Origin: Zea mays
Taxonomy: Eukaryota > Streptophyta > Magnoliopsida > Poales > Poaceae
Length of the DNA stretch: 64,000 nucleotides
Assembly: GCF_902167145.1 (NCBI RefSeq)
Contig: NC_050097.1
Location: forward strand, 231,527,034-231,591,033
Direction of reading: 5' to 3'
The notes under the pieces are model-generated. The model did no database searches. It had not been told where the DNA came from and saw only the letters and a program-made list of their open reading frames with translations. Positions within the stretch are counted from its first letter, which is position 1. Each line of letters opens with the position of its first letter. This document shows, piece after piece, positions 54,963 to 64,000 of the stretch. A program made the translations under genes and the position numbers.

Positions 54963-55341
54963 GCACCGGACTGTCCGGTGGTGCACCGGACAGTGTCCGG
55001 TGGTGCACCGGACAGTGTCCGGTGCGCCAGGCTCCCTCGGCCGAAGAGCCCGCTCTCGGGAATTTGCTGACGGCGTACAGCTAAAATTCACCGGACTGTC
55101 CGGTGTGCACCGGACTGTCCGGTGAGCCAACGGTCGGCCAGGGCCAACGGTCGGCCGCGCGATCAGCGCAGGACACGTGGCCGAGCCAACGGTCGGAAGG
55201 GGGCACCGGACTGTCCGGTGTGCACCGGACATGTCCGGTGCGCCAACGGCTCCCGCATCTGCAACGGTCGGCTTTGCCATTTAAGGAAAGGAATCGGGCA
55301 CCGGACACTGTCCGGTGTGCACCGGACTGTCCGGTGCGCCC
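54963..55341. repeat. Palindrome array in 5' LTR of C
   Basis: Paired CACCGGACTGTCCGGTG units plus CACCGGACAGTGTCCGGTG and CACCGGACATGTCCGGTG variants. Unit number differs from the 3' LTR. Confidence 0.9.
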
Positions 55342-55403
55342 GACGACAGAAGGCAGAGATGGCCTTCCAGATTTGTTTTCAACGGCTCCTAGCGGCCTTA
55401 GGG

Positions 55404-55412
55404 CTATAAAAG
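55404..55412 (+). promoter_or_regulatory. TATA box of element C 5' LTR
   Basis: CTATAAAAG, at the same relative place as in A and B. Confidence 0.8.
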
Positions 55413-55983
55413 GGACCCCTAGGCGCATGGAGGAGTACACCAAGCAACTCTTGAGCATCCCTGATCATCCACACTGAGTCTTTGCGCATTCGTTTGTGAT
55501 TCTAAGTGATTCGAGCTCTGTTCTTGTGAGAAACTGTGAGATAGTCTTTGAGCTCGAATCTTGGCCGTGTGTGTGCGCGCTTCGCTGTGGATTTGTGTGT
55601 GTTGCTTCCCTCCCTTACTCCGTGCTTCTTTGTGAATCTTAATTGTAAGGGCGAGAGACTCCAATCTGTGGAGATTCCTCGCGAGTGGGATAAAGATAAG
55701 CAAGGCAAAAACACCGTGGTATTGAAGTGGGTCTTTGGACCGCTTGAGAGGGGTTGATTGCAACCCTCGTCCGTTGGGACGCCACAACGTGGAAGTAGGC
55801 AAGTTTTGTACTTGGCCGAACCACGGGATAAATCTCTGTGTCTTCTCTGTGATTGTCATATTGTGCAAGATCTCCTCCTTAGCCACTTGGCAATTATTGT
55901 GCTAACCCATAACAAGTTTTTGTGGCTATAAGTTAAGTTTTTACAGGATCACCTATTCACCCCCCCCTCTAGGTACTCTCAAT

Positions 55984-55996
55984 TGGTATCAAAGCC
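55984..55996 (+). other. Primer binding site, element C
   Basis: TGGTATCAAAGCC, an initiator-Met-type PBS with one change, 2 nt after the LTR. Confidence 0.9.
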
Positions 55997-56030
55997 GTTC
56001 TCTTCACAAAGGGACTTACCGCCCGAAGAG

Positions 56031-58381
56031 ATGGATCCTAAGGGGAAGGGAATAGTGATCAACGACAAGGAAAAGGAGTTCTTCGTCAATGACCCAAAAG
56101 ATGACAAATCCAACGACTCCGGCTCGGGGCATAAACGGAAGGAAGGGAAGAAGAAAAAGACAAGGCGCATCAAGGAGATCATCTACTACGACGATAGTGA
56201 TGAGTCTACTTCTTCCCAAAAGGATGATGACAACGACTACAAAAAAGACGGTCAACTCGAACTTTTCATTTGATTATTCTCGTATTCAACATAGTTCGAA
56301 TTCGCATTTGCTTTCCATTCCTCTTGGCAAACCTCCACACTTCGATGGGGAGGACTACGGATTTTGGAGTCACAAAATGCGTAGTCACTTATTCTCTCTC
56401 CATCCAAGCATATGGGAGATTGTAGAGAATGGAATGAAGTTTGGTAGCTCAGATAGCCCTATGCTTATAAATGAACAAATTCATAGAAATGCACAAGCTA
56501 CTACTGTTCTCTTAGCATCTTTGTGCAGGGAAGAGTACAATAAGGTGAGCGGCTTGGACAATGCCAAGCAGATATGGGACACCCTCAAGATCTCTCACGA
56601 GGGGAACGACATCACCATGCTCACCAAGATGGAGTTGGTGGAGGGCGAGCTTGGACGATTCGCCATGATAAGGGGAGAGGAGCCAACTCAAACTTACAAC
56701 CGGCTCAAGACCCTTATCAACAAAATAAGGAGCTACGGAAGCACGCGTTGGACGGATCACGACGTCGTCCGCCTACTGCTCAGGTCATTTACCGTTCTTG
56801 ATCCTCATCTCGTGAACAATATTCGTGAGAATCCCAGGTACACGAAGATGACGCCCGAGGAGGTACTTGGAAAATTCGTGAGCGGGCGGATGATGATCAA
56901 GGAGGCAAGATACGTCGACGACGCGTTGAACGGTCCACTCCACGAGCCTCAACCCATTGCTCTAAAGGCAACAAGGAGCAAGGAGTCGCTACCCAGCAAG
57001 GTGGCACAAATTGAGGCTGCCGGTCTTAATGATGAAGAGATGGCCCTCATCATTAAAAGATTCAAGACGGCGCTAAAAAGTCGAAAGGGACAGCCAAGCA
57101 AGGCCAAGACCAAGGGAAAGCGATCATGCTTCAAATGCGGTAAGCTTGGTCATTTTATTGCTAACTGTCCCGAAAATGATAGTGACCAGGAGCAAGGGAA
57201 AAATGGGAAGAGAGAGAACAAGAAGGTTTACAAGAAGGCCAAAGGTGAAGCACACCTTGGAAAGGAGTGGGATTCGGATTGCTCTTCGTCCGACTCCGAC
57301 GACGAAGGGCTTGCTGCCACTGCCTTCAACAAATCGGCTCTCTTCCCCAACGAGCATCACACTTGCCTCATGGCAAGGGAAAAGAAGGTTATCACTCGTA
57401 ATGCTAATACTTATGATTCTTCTAGTGATGATGAATCTAGTGAGGATGAAATTGATTACTCTAGTTTATTCAAGGGATTGGATAGAACTAAGATAGCTAA
57501 GATTAATGAGTTGATTGATGCCTTAAATGAAAAGGATAGAATCTTAGAGAAACAAGAAGACCTTTTATATGAAGAACATGATAAATTTGTTAGTGCACAA
57601 AATTCACTTGCTCTAGAAGTTAAAAGAAATGGAATACTTTCTTGTGAACTTTCTACTTGTAATGAAACCATTTCTTCTTTAAAAGGTGAAATTAATGTTT
57701 TAAATGCTAAACTAGAAGTAGCAAGTAACTCTTGTGTTGAAAATATTGCAATTTGCACTAGGTGTAAGGATTTTGATGTTAATGCTTGTAGTGAACACTT
57801 AGTTTCAATTTCAAAACTAAATGATGAAGTGGTTAGTCTTAATGCTCAACTTAAGACTAGCAAGAGTGAAGTTGTTAAAATAAAATTTGCAAGGGATGCC
57901 TACACAGTGGGTAGACACCCCTCAATTAAGGATGGGCTTGGCTTCAAGAGAGAGGCCAAGAACTTAACAAGCCATAAAGCTCCCATCTTCGTCAAGGAGA
58001 AAGGGAAGGCCCCTATGGCTAGTAGTGCTAAAAGGAACCATGCTTTCTTGTACTATGATAGGAGACATGCTAGAAATGCTTATAATGATTTTGATTCACA
58101 TGCTTATGATTCTTATGCTATGACTGCTTCTAGTTCTCATGTTGTGCATATGCCTAAGAAAAATATTGCTCATGTTCCTAGAAAAGTTGTGAACAAACCT
58201 TCTACCATTTATTATGCTTGCAATGCTTCCTTTGCTATTTGTAGAAAGGGTAAGAAGGTAATTGCTAGGAAATTAGGGGCAAAATTGCAAGGGTGACAAA
58301 ACTTGCATTTGGGTCCCTAAGGAAATTTGCACTAACCTTGTAGGACCCAACATGAGTTGGGTACCTAAGTCCCAAGCCTAA
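56031..58381 (+). pseudogene. Gag of element C, two frameshifts
   Basis: The ATG at 56031 matches the start of A and B. The first frame runs to 56273. At an A-run near 56252 the length differs by one (or minus two) and the conserved Gag continues in another frame to 58296. Near 58284 an extra T in AAAATTGC shifts it again, and the conserved C-terminus ends at the TAA 58379-58381. UBN2-type domain, CCHC knuckle ([14 protein letters not shown]) and coiled coil are all recognisable. It is about as long as the Gags of A and B. Both lesions are single-base indels, one in a homopolymer, so assembly error should be kept in mind. Confidence 0.88.
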
Positions 58382-61300
58382 ATTTGCCTTGCAGGTTTAT
58401 GCATCCGGGGGATCAAGCTGGATTATCGACAGCGGATGCACAAACCATATGACGGGGGAGAAGAAGATGTTCACCTCCTACGTCAAGAATAAGGATTCCC
58501 AGGATTCAATTATATTCGGTGATGGGAATCAAGGCAAGGTAAAAGGGTTAGGTAAAATTGCAATTTCTAATGAGCATTCTATCTCTAATGTATTTTTAGT
58601 AGAGAGTCTTGGATATAATTTGCTATCTGTTAGTCAATTATGTCATATGGGGTATAACTGTCTATTTACAAATGTAGATGTGTCTGTCTTTAGAAGAAGC
58701 GATGGTTCATTAGCTTTTAAGGGTGTATTAGACGGCAAACTTTATTTAGTTGATTTTGCAAAAGAAGAGGCCGGTCTAGATGCATGCTTAATAGCTAAGA
58801 CTAGCATGGGCTGGCTGTGGCATCGCCGCTTAGCACATGTGGGGATGAAGAACCTTCACAAGCTTCTAAAGGGAGAACACGTGATAGGTTTGACTAACGT
58901 GCATTTCGAAAAAGATAGACCTTGTGCAGCTTGTCAAGCAGGTAAACAAGTGGGAGGAGCGCATCACGGCAAGAACGTGATGACCACTTCAAGACCCCTG
59001 GAGCTGCTGCATATGGACCTCTTCGGACCTGTCGCCTATCTGAGCATAGGAGCGAGTAAGTATGGTTTAGTTATTGTTGATGACTTTTCCCGCTTCACTT
59101 GGGTGTTCTTTTTGCAGGATAAGTCTGAAACCCAAGGGACCCTCAAGCGCTTCCTCAGGAGAGCTCAAAATGAGTTTGAGCTCAAGGTGAAGAAGATAAG
59201 GAGCGACAACGGGTCCGAATTCAAGAACCTTCAAGTGGAGGAATTCCTTGAGGAGGAAGGGATCAAGCACGAGTTCTCCGCTCCCTACACACCACAGCAA
59301 AATGGTGTGGTAGAGAGGAAAAACAGGACGCTAATCGATATGGCGAGGATAATGCTTGGAGAATTCAAGACCCCCGAGTGTTTCTGGTCGGAAGCCGTGA
59401 ACACGGCTTGCCACGCCATCAATAGGGTCTACCTTCATCGCCTCCTCAAGAAGACTTCGTATGAGCTACTAACCGGTAACAAACCCAATGTATCTTACTT
59501 TCGTGTATTTGGGAGCAAGTGCTACATTCTAGTGAAGAAGGGTAGAAATTCTAAGTTTGCTCCCAAAGCTGTAGAAGGGTTTTTGTTAGGTTATGACTCA
59601 AATACAAAGGCGTATAGAGTCTTCAACAAATCATCGGGTTTGGTTGAAGTCTCTAGCGACGTTGTATTTGATGAGACTAATGGCTCTCCAAGAGAGCAAG
59701 TTGTTGATTGTGATGATGTAGATGAAGAAGATGTTCCGACGGCCGCTATACGAACCATGGCGATTGGAGAAGTGCGGCCACAGGAACAAGATGAACGAGA
59801 TCAACCTTCTTCCTCAACTATGGTGCATCCCCCAACCAAAGGTGACGTACAGGTACCTCAAGTGGAGGCGATTGATCAAGGGGGAGCACAAGGTGATCAA
59901 GTGATGGAGGAAGAAGCGCAACCGGCACCTCCAACCCAAGTTCGAGCGATGATTCAAAGGGATCATCCCGTCGACCAAATTCTGGGTGACATTAGCAAGG
60001 GAGTAACTACTCGATCTCGATTAGTTAATTTTTGTGAGCATTACTCCTTTGTCTCTTCTATTGAGCCTTTCAGGGTAGAGGAGGCCTTGCTAGATCCGGA
60101 CTGGGTATTGGCCATGCAGGAGGAACTCAACAACTTCAAGCGCAATGAAGTTTGGACACTGGTGCCTCGTCCAAAGCAAAATGTTGTGGGAACCAAGTGG
60201 GTGTTCCGCAACAAACAGGACGAGCACGGGGTGGTGACGAGGAACAAGGCTCGACTTGTGGCAAAAGGTTATGCCCAAGTCGCAGGTTTGGACTTTGAGG
60301 AGACTTTTGCTCCTGTGGCTAGGCTAGAGTCAATTTGTATCTTGCTAGCATATGCCGCTCACCATTCTTTCAGGTTGTATCAAATGGATGTGAAGAGCGC
60401 TTTCCTCAACGGGCCAATCAAGGAGGAGGTGTACGTGGAGCAACCCCCTGGCTTCGAGGATGAACGGTACCCCGACCATGTGTGTAAGCTCTCTAAGGCG
60501 CTCTTTGGACTTAAGCAAGCCCCAAGAGCATGGTATGAATGCCTTAGAGACTTTTTAATTGCTAATGCTTTCAAGGTTGGGAAAGCCGATCCAACTCTTT
60601 TTACAAAGACATGTGATGGTGATTTGTTTGTGTGCCAAATTTATGTCGATGACATAATATTTGGTTCTACTAACCAAAAGTCTTGTGAAGAGTTTAGCAG
60701 GGTGATGACGCATAAATTCGAGATGTCGATGATGGGCGAGTTGAACTACTTCCTTGGGTTCCAAGTGAAGCAACTCAAGGACGGCACCTTCATCTCCCAA
60801 ACGAAGTACACGCAAGATCTGCTAAAGCGGTTTGGGATGAAGGACGCCAAGCCCGCCAAGACTCCGATGGGGACCGACGGACACACCGACCTCAACAAAG
60901 GAGGTAAGTCCGTTGATCAAAAAGCATACCGGTCAATGATAGGTTCTTTGCTTTACTTATGTGCTAGTAGACCAGATATTATGCTTAGCGTATGCATGTG
61001 TGCTAGATTTCAATCCGATCCTAAGGAGTGTCACTTAGTGGCGGTGAAGCGAATTCTTAGATATTTGGTTGCTACGCCTTGCTTCGGGCTCTGGTATCCA
61101 AAGGGGTCTACCTTTGACTTAGTTGGATACTCAGACTCCGACTATGCCGGATGTAAGGTCGATAGGAAGAGTACATCGGGGACGTGCCAATTCTTAGGAA
61201 GGTCCCTGGTGTCATGGAACTCTAAGAAACAAACCTCCGTTGCCCTATCCACCGCTGAGGCCGAGTACGTTGCCGCAGGTCAGTGTTGCGCGCAACTACT

Positions 61301-61595
61301 TTGGATGAGGCAAACCCTCCGGGACTTTGGCTACAATCTGAGCAAAGTCCCACTCCTATGTGACAATGAGAGTGCTATCCGCATGGCGGAGAATCCTGTT
61401 GAGCACAGCCGCACAAAGCACATAGACATCCGGCATCACTTTTTGAGAGACCACCAGCAAAAGGGAGATATCGAAGTGTTTCATGTTAGCACCGAGAACC
61501 AGCTAGCCGATATCTTCACTAAGCCTCTAGATGAGAAGACCTTTTGCAGGTTGCGTAGTGAGCTAAATGTCATAGATTCGCGGAACCTGGATTGA
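58382..61595 (+). CDS. Pol of element C: PR-INT-RT-RNase H (1068 aa), intact
   Basis: The open frame, +1 to gag, runs from overlap with the gag end to the stop at 61593-61595; 1068 codons counted from a TTG at 58389, with no ATG at its start. Protease D14 (DSGC). HHCC zinc site H145, H150, C179, C182. Integrase catalytic triad D210, D273, E309 (D,D35E). RT ~590-800 with the YVDD active site at 752-755. RNase H ~905-1045 with acidic residues in [24 protein letters not shown] and the C-terminal ADIFTK. The copia order (integrase before RT) is plain. The polyprotein would be cleaved by its protease and would carry out reverse transcription and integration. All catalytic residues are present. Expression would need frameshifting, reinitiation or splicing past the gag stop. 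Confidence 0.93.
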
Positions 61596-62431
61596 ATTGT
61601 AGCATACATGTACTTATGCTTTTGATCATGTTCCTTTTTGCATTTTGTTGCTTTATTATGGTGCTCAAGTTGTAAAAACACTCCCTGGACCTCACAAGTC
61701 CGTTGCAAAGTGATGCACATGTTTAGGGGGAGATGTGTTACAACTTGACCCTTTGAGACTAACCATGTGCTTGAGTTTGATGTTTTAGTCTCGAAGGAGG
61801 ATTGAAAGGGAAAAGGTGGACTTGGACCATGAAAAACTTCCACTGCACTCCGATGAGAGGGTAACTTATTCCAAGTTCATCTCATGACATCTTATTGCCA
61901 TTTGCTCTTAATTGAAGACTTTGGTGAGGCAATGGGGTTAAAAGGCCAAGATTAATCCCGTTTTGGTGCTTGATGCCAAAGGGGGAGAAAATAAAGGCCA
62001 AAGTGATAAATGGATCAGCTACCACTTGAGAGATTTTGAAAATAGTAGGCCAAAGTGATAAATGGATCAGCTACCACTTGAGAGATTTTGAAAATAGTAG
62101 AATAGAGTTTTTGTTGTGTCAAAAGCTTTTATTGTCTTTTATTGTCTCTATTGTCAAAAGTTGGCTTCTTGTGGGGAGAAGTGTTGATTATGGGAAATAG
62201 GGGGAGTTTTTGAAATCTTTGATCAATCTCTTTTGGAATGACTCTCTTTATGCCTCAACATGTGTGTTTGACATAGAAATAGAGATTTGAGTTTGATTTG
62301 CAAAAACAAACCAAGTGGTGGCAAAGGATGATCCATATATGCCAAAATTGAATCAAAACCAATTTGAGTTTTTATTTGAAGTGATTTTGCACTTGTTCTA
62401 GTTGCTTTATGTTGTGTTGGCATAAATCACC
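61596..62431 (+). other. 3' non-coding region of element C
   Basis: As in B, with PPT-like tracts near 61725 (TTAGGGGGAGATG), 61978 (CAAAGGGGGAGAAAAT) and 62198 (AATAGGGGGAG). It contains the 52-bp duplication listed next. No coding. Confidence 0.8.
61996..62099. repeat. 52-bp tandem duplication in element C
   Basis: A unit beginning GGCCAAAGTGATAAATGG at 61996 repeats at 62048. It is single in A and B, so it is private to C or its sublineage. Confidence 0.92.
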
Positions 62432-62446
62432 AAAAAGGGGGGAGAT
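62432..62446 (+). other. Polypurine tract, element C
   Basis: AAAAAGGGGGGAGAT, directly before the 3' LTR. Confidence 0.9.
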
Positions 62447-62687
62447 TGAAAGGGAAATGTGCCCTTGGGCCATTTCTAAGTATTTTGGTGATTAAGTGAC
62501 AACACAAGTGCTTAAATGTAAATCAATGCCCATGGTTGAACAAAGTGCAAATCTGCAGCAAAGGTATGTTTCTAAGTCTTAGTACATTGGTTTTGTGTAC
62601 TAATATATTTGTCTAAGTGTTAGAAACAGATACAAGAAGAGAAGAGAAGACTTGGCTGTGTACAGCCAAGGGGCTGTTTCGGTCTGG

Positions 62688-63046
62688 GGCACCGGACTGT
62701 CCGGTGGTGCACCGGACAGTGTCCGGTGCGCCAGGCTCCCTCGGCCGAAGAGCCCGCTCTCGGGAATTTGCTGACGGCGTACGGCTAAAATTCACCGGAC
62801 TGTCCGGTGTGCACCGGACTGTCCGGTGAGCCAACGGTCGGCCAGGGCCAACGGTCGGCCAGGGCCAACGGTCGGCCGCGCGATCAGCGCAGGACACGTG
62901 GCCGAGCCAACGGTCGGAAGGGGGCACCGGACTGTCATGTCCGGTGCGCCAACGGCTCCCGCATCTGCAACGGTCGGCTTCGCCATTTAAGGAAAGGAAT
63001 CGAGCACCGGACACTGTCCGGTGTGCACCGGACTGTCCGGTGCGCC
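62688..63046. repeat. Palindrome array in 3' LTR of C
   Basis: As in the 5' LTR but with altered unit number. One pair has collapsed to CACCGGACTGTCATGTCCGG near 62926. Confidence 0.9.
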
Positions 63047-63109
63047 CGACGACAGAAGGCAGAGATGGCCTTCCAGATTTGTTTTCAACGGCTCCTAGCG
63101 GCCTTAGGG

Positions 63110-63118
63110 CTATAAAAG
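63110..63118 (+). promoter_or_regulatory. TATA box of element C 3' LTR
   Basis: CTATAAAAG. It could promote read-out across the antisense gene of D. Confidence 0.7.
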
Positions 63119-63686
63119 GGACCCCTAGGCGCATGGAGGAGTACACCAAGCAACTCTTGAGCATCCCTGATCATCCACACTGAGTCTTTGCGCATTCGTT
63201 TGTGATTCTAAGTGATTCGAGCTCTGTTCTTGTGAGAAACTGTGAGATAGTCTTTGAGCTCGAATCTTGGCCGTGTGTGTGCGCGCTTCGCTGTGGATTT
63301 GTGTGTGTTGCTTCCCTCCCTTACTCCGTGCTTCTTTGTGAATCTTAATTGTAAGGGCGAGAGACTCCAATCTGTGGAGATTCCTCGCGAGTGGGATAAA
63401 GATAAGCAAGGCAAAAACACCGTGGTATTCAAGTGGGTCTTTGGACCGCTTGAGAGGGGTTGATTGCAACCCTCGTCCGTTGGGACGCCACAACGTGGAA
63501 GTAGGCAAGTTTTGTACTTGGCCGAACCACGGGATAAATCTCTGTGTCTTCTCTGTGATTGTCATATTGTGCAAGATCTCCTCCTTAGCCACTTGGCAAT
63601 TATTGTGCTAACCCATAACAAGTTTTTGTGGCTATAAGTTAAGTTTTTACAGGATCACCTATTCACCCCCCCTCTAGGTACTCTCA

Positions 63687-63691
63687 GCGTC
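63687..63691. repeat. Right target site duplication of element C (gcgtc)
   Basis: Matches 54716-54720. Confidence 0.95.
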
Positions 63692-64000
63692 TCCGGCGAC
63701 GGCTCCCTCGGGAGTCCGTCCCTCTCCTGCTGGCGACGGCGCTTCTCCAAGGCGTCCCGAGCCCGCCTCCGCTCGCGGGCCCGGGCCTTCTCCGCGTCCT
63801 TCTTTTTCTTCTTCTCCTCCGCGGCGACCCGCCGCGCTGCACGGTCCACCGCGTCCTCCGGGACCCGTGACCGGGAGGGTTTCTGCCACCCCACATCCTA
63901 AAAGGAGGGGAGAAAGGAACCCGATCATAAGGGCCCGGAGCGACCCGATATACGAAGAAGGAAGGAGCGAACACTCACCAAAGTCACACACCCCTGGTCG
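63692..64000 (-). pseudogene. Antisense gene of element D, 5' exons, run off window
   Basis: Minus strand: an exon from the window edge ends at 63979 at a GTGAGT donor. The next begins at 63897 after a TTTTAG acceptor and continues through a very basic, Lys/Arg/Glu-rich helix (EEKKKKKDAEKARARERRR) to the C insertion. Across C, counting one gcgtc, the frame continues into an Asp/Glu-rich run at 54715-54670. This shows C landed within one exon. No function is assigned to the protein. Confidence 0.7.

Larger units (their letters stand above)
54721..55981 (+). mobile_element. 5' LTR of element C
   Basis: 1261 bp, TGAAAGGGAAATGTGCCC to CTCTAGGTACTCTCA. It has an extra 21-bp palindrome unit near 54990-55020 compared with the 3' LTR. 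Confidence 0.95.
54721..63686 (+). mobile_element. Element C: complete Sirevirus copia (Opie/Ji type)
   Basis: Full-length, 8966 bp, with LTRs of 1261 and 1240 bp, PBS, gag with two frameshifts, an intact 1068-codon pol, PPT and TSD gcgtc. It is inserted in the antisense gene of element D. By eye the LTRs differ by about four substitutions plus four indels, three of the indels inside the palindrome/CGGTCGG array. It is recent, but gag is broken, so it would need Gag in trans. Confidence 0.95.
62447..63686 (+). mobile_element. 3' LTR of element C
   Basis: 1240 bp, followed by gcgtc. Relative to the 5' LTR it lacks a 21-bp palindrome unit and a 17-bp segment, has one more 18-bp CGGTCGGCCAGGGCCAA unit, and has one C fewer near the end. 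Confidence 0.95.
47066..64000 (+). mobile_element. Element D: Tat-lineage gypsy lacking most of pol, split by C
   Basis: Starts with the 5' LTR (47066-48755), PBS, and a gag-protease ORF (48816-52064). A stub of the pol linker follows (to ~52190), then non-coding sequence and an antisense spliced gene (52654-54720 and 63692-64000) that is interrupted by element C. RT, RNase H and integrase are absent. The 3' LTR is beyond the window. The left junction in element A is at agcac (47061-47065). It resembles Huck-type elements, but family naming is uncertain. Confidence 0.8.

Noticed and set aside
1..64000. tRNA, rRNA or riboswitch genes
   Set aside because: The only tRNA-like matches are the short primer binding sites of the retrotransposons; no cloverleaf or rRNA was seen.

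Overview
The window reads as nuclear DNA of a large-genome grass, most likely maize or a close relative. This is inferred from the repeat families seen (Opie/Ji-type Sirevirus copia, Tat-lineage gypsy, a long-LTR Tekay/Del-like element, CACTA, hAT, RTE LINE) and from an intron-rich plant gene. No bacterial-style operons, CRISPR or phage modules are present. Nothing was searched; all assignments come from reading motifs, splice sites and terminal repeats.

Layout. (1) 1-~2870: the 5' end of a copia element on the minus strand (element G): gag running off the left edge, PBS, and an LTR. (2) ~3050-4890: short repeats and a decayed, unrecognised minus-strand coding region. (3) 5195-12731: the only confident host gene, a 13-exon ankyrin-DHHC protein S-acyltransferase of the TIP1/PAT24 type (556 aa). 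It carries a hAT-like element in intron 2 and a truncated RTE LINE in intron 4. (4) 13163-13383: a probable MITE. (5) ~13690-64000: a nest of retrotransposons.

The nest, outside in. Element F (Tat gypsy, minus, decayed, cut off inside its antisense gene at ~13690) is interrupted in gag at 20590 by element E. E is a gypsy with a ~3.5 kb LTR, plus strand. Its 5' LTR holds a complete 3.7 kb CACTA transposon (21377-25082, TSD ggt) that carries an exon-intron gene fragment. E's leader (~28.0-30.2 kb) is a degenerate ~195 bp tandem array. E is interrupted at 30349 by element A (Sirevirus copia, minus). A is interrupted in pol by sibling element B (plus, 35091-44037, TSD ttaat) and in its 5' LTR by element D (Tat gypsy, plus, from 47066). 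D has a gag-protease ORF, lacks most of pol and carries a spliced antisense gene. That gene is interrupted by element C (Sirevirus copia, plus, 54721-63686, TSD gcgtc). The deepest chain is F, E, A, D, C.

The Sireviruses A, B and C share one design: ~1.25 kb LTRs with palindrome arrays and a TATA box, a Met-tRNA-type PBS, a ~790 aa Gag with a CCHC knuckle, then Pol (PR-INT-RT-RH, 1068 aa where intact) in the +1 frame, a 3' noncoding stretch with repeated polypurine tracts, and the 3' LTR. C has an intact pol and very similar LTRs. B has a 4-bp pol deletion and nearly identical LTRs. A's coding regions were open until B and D landed in it.
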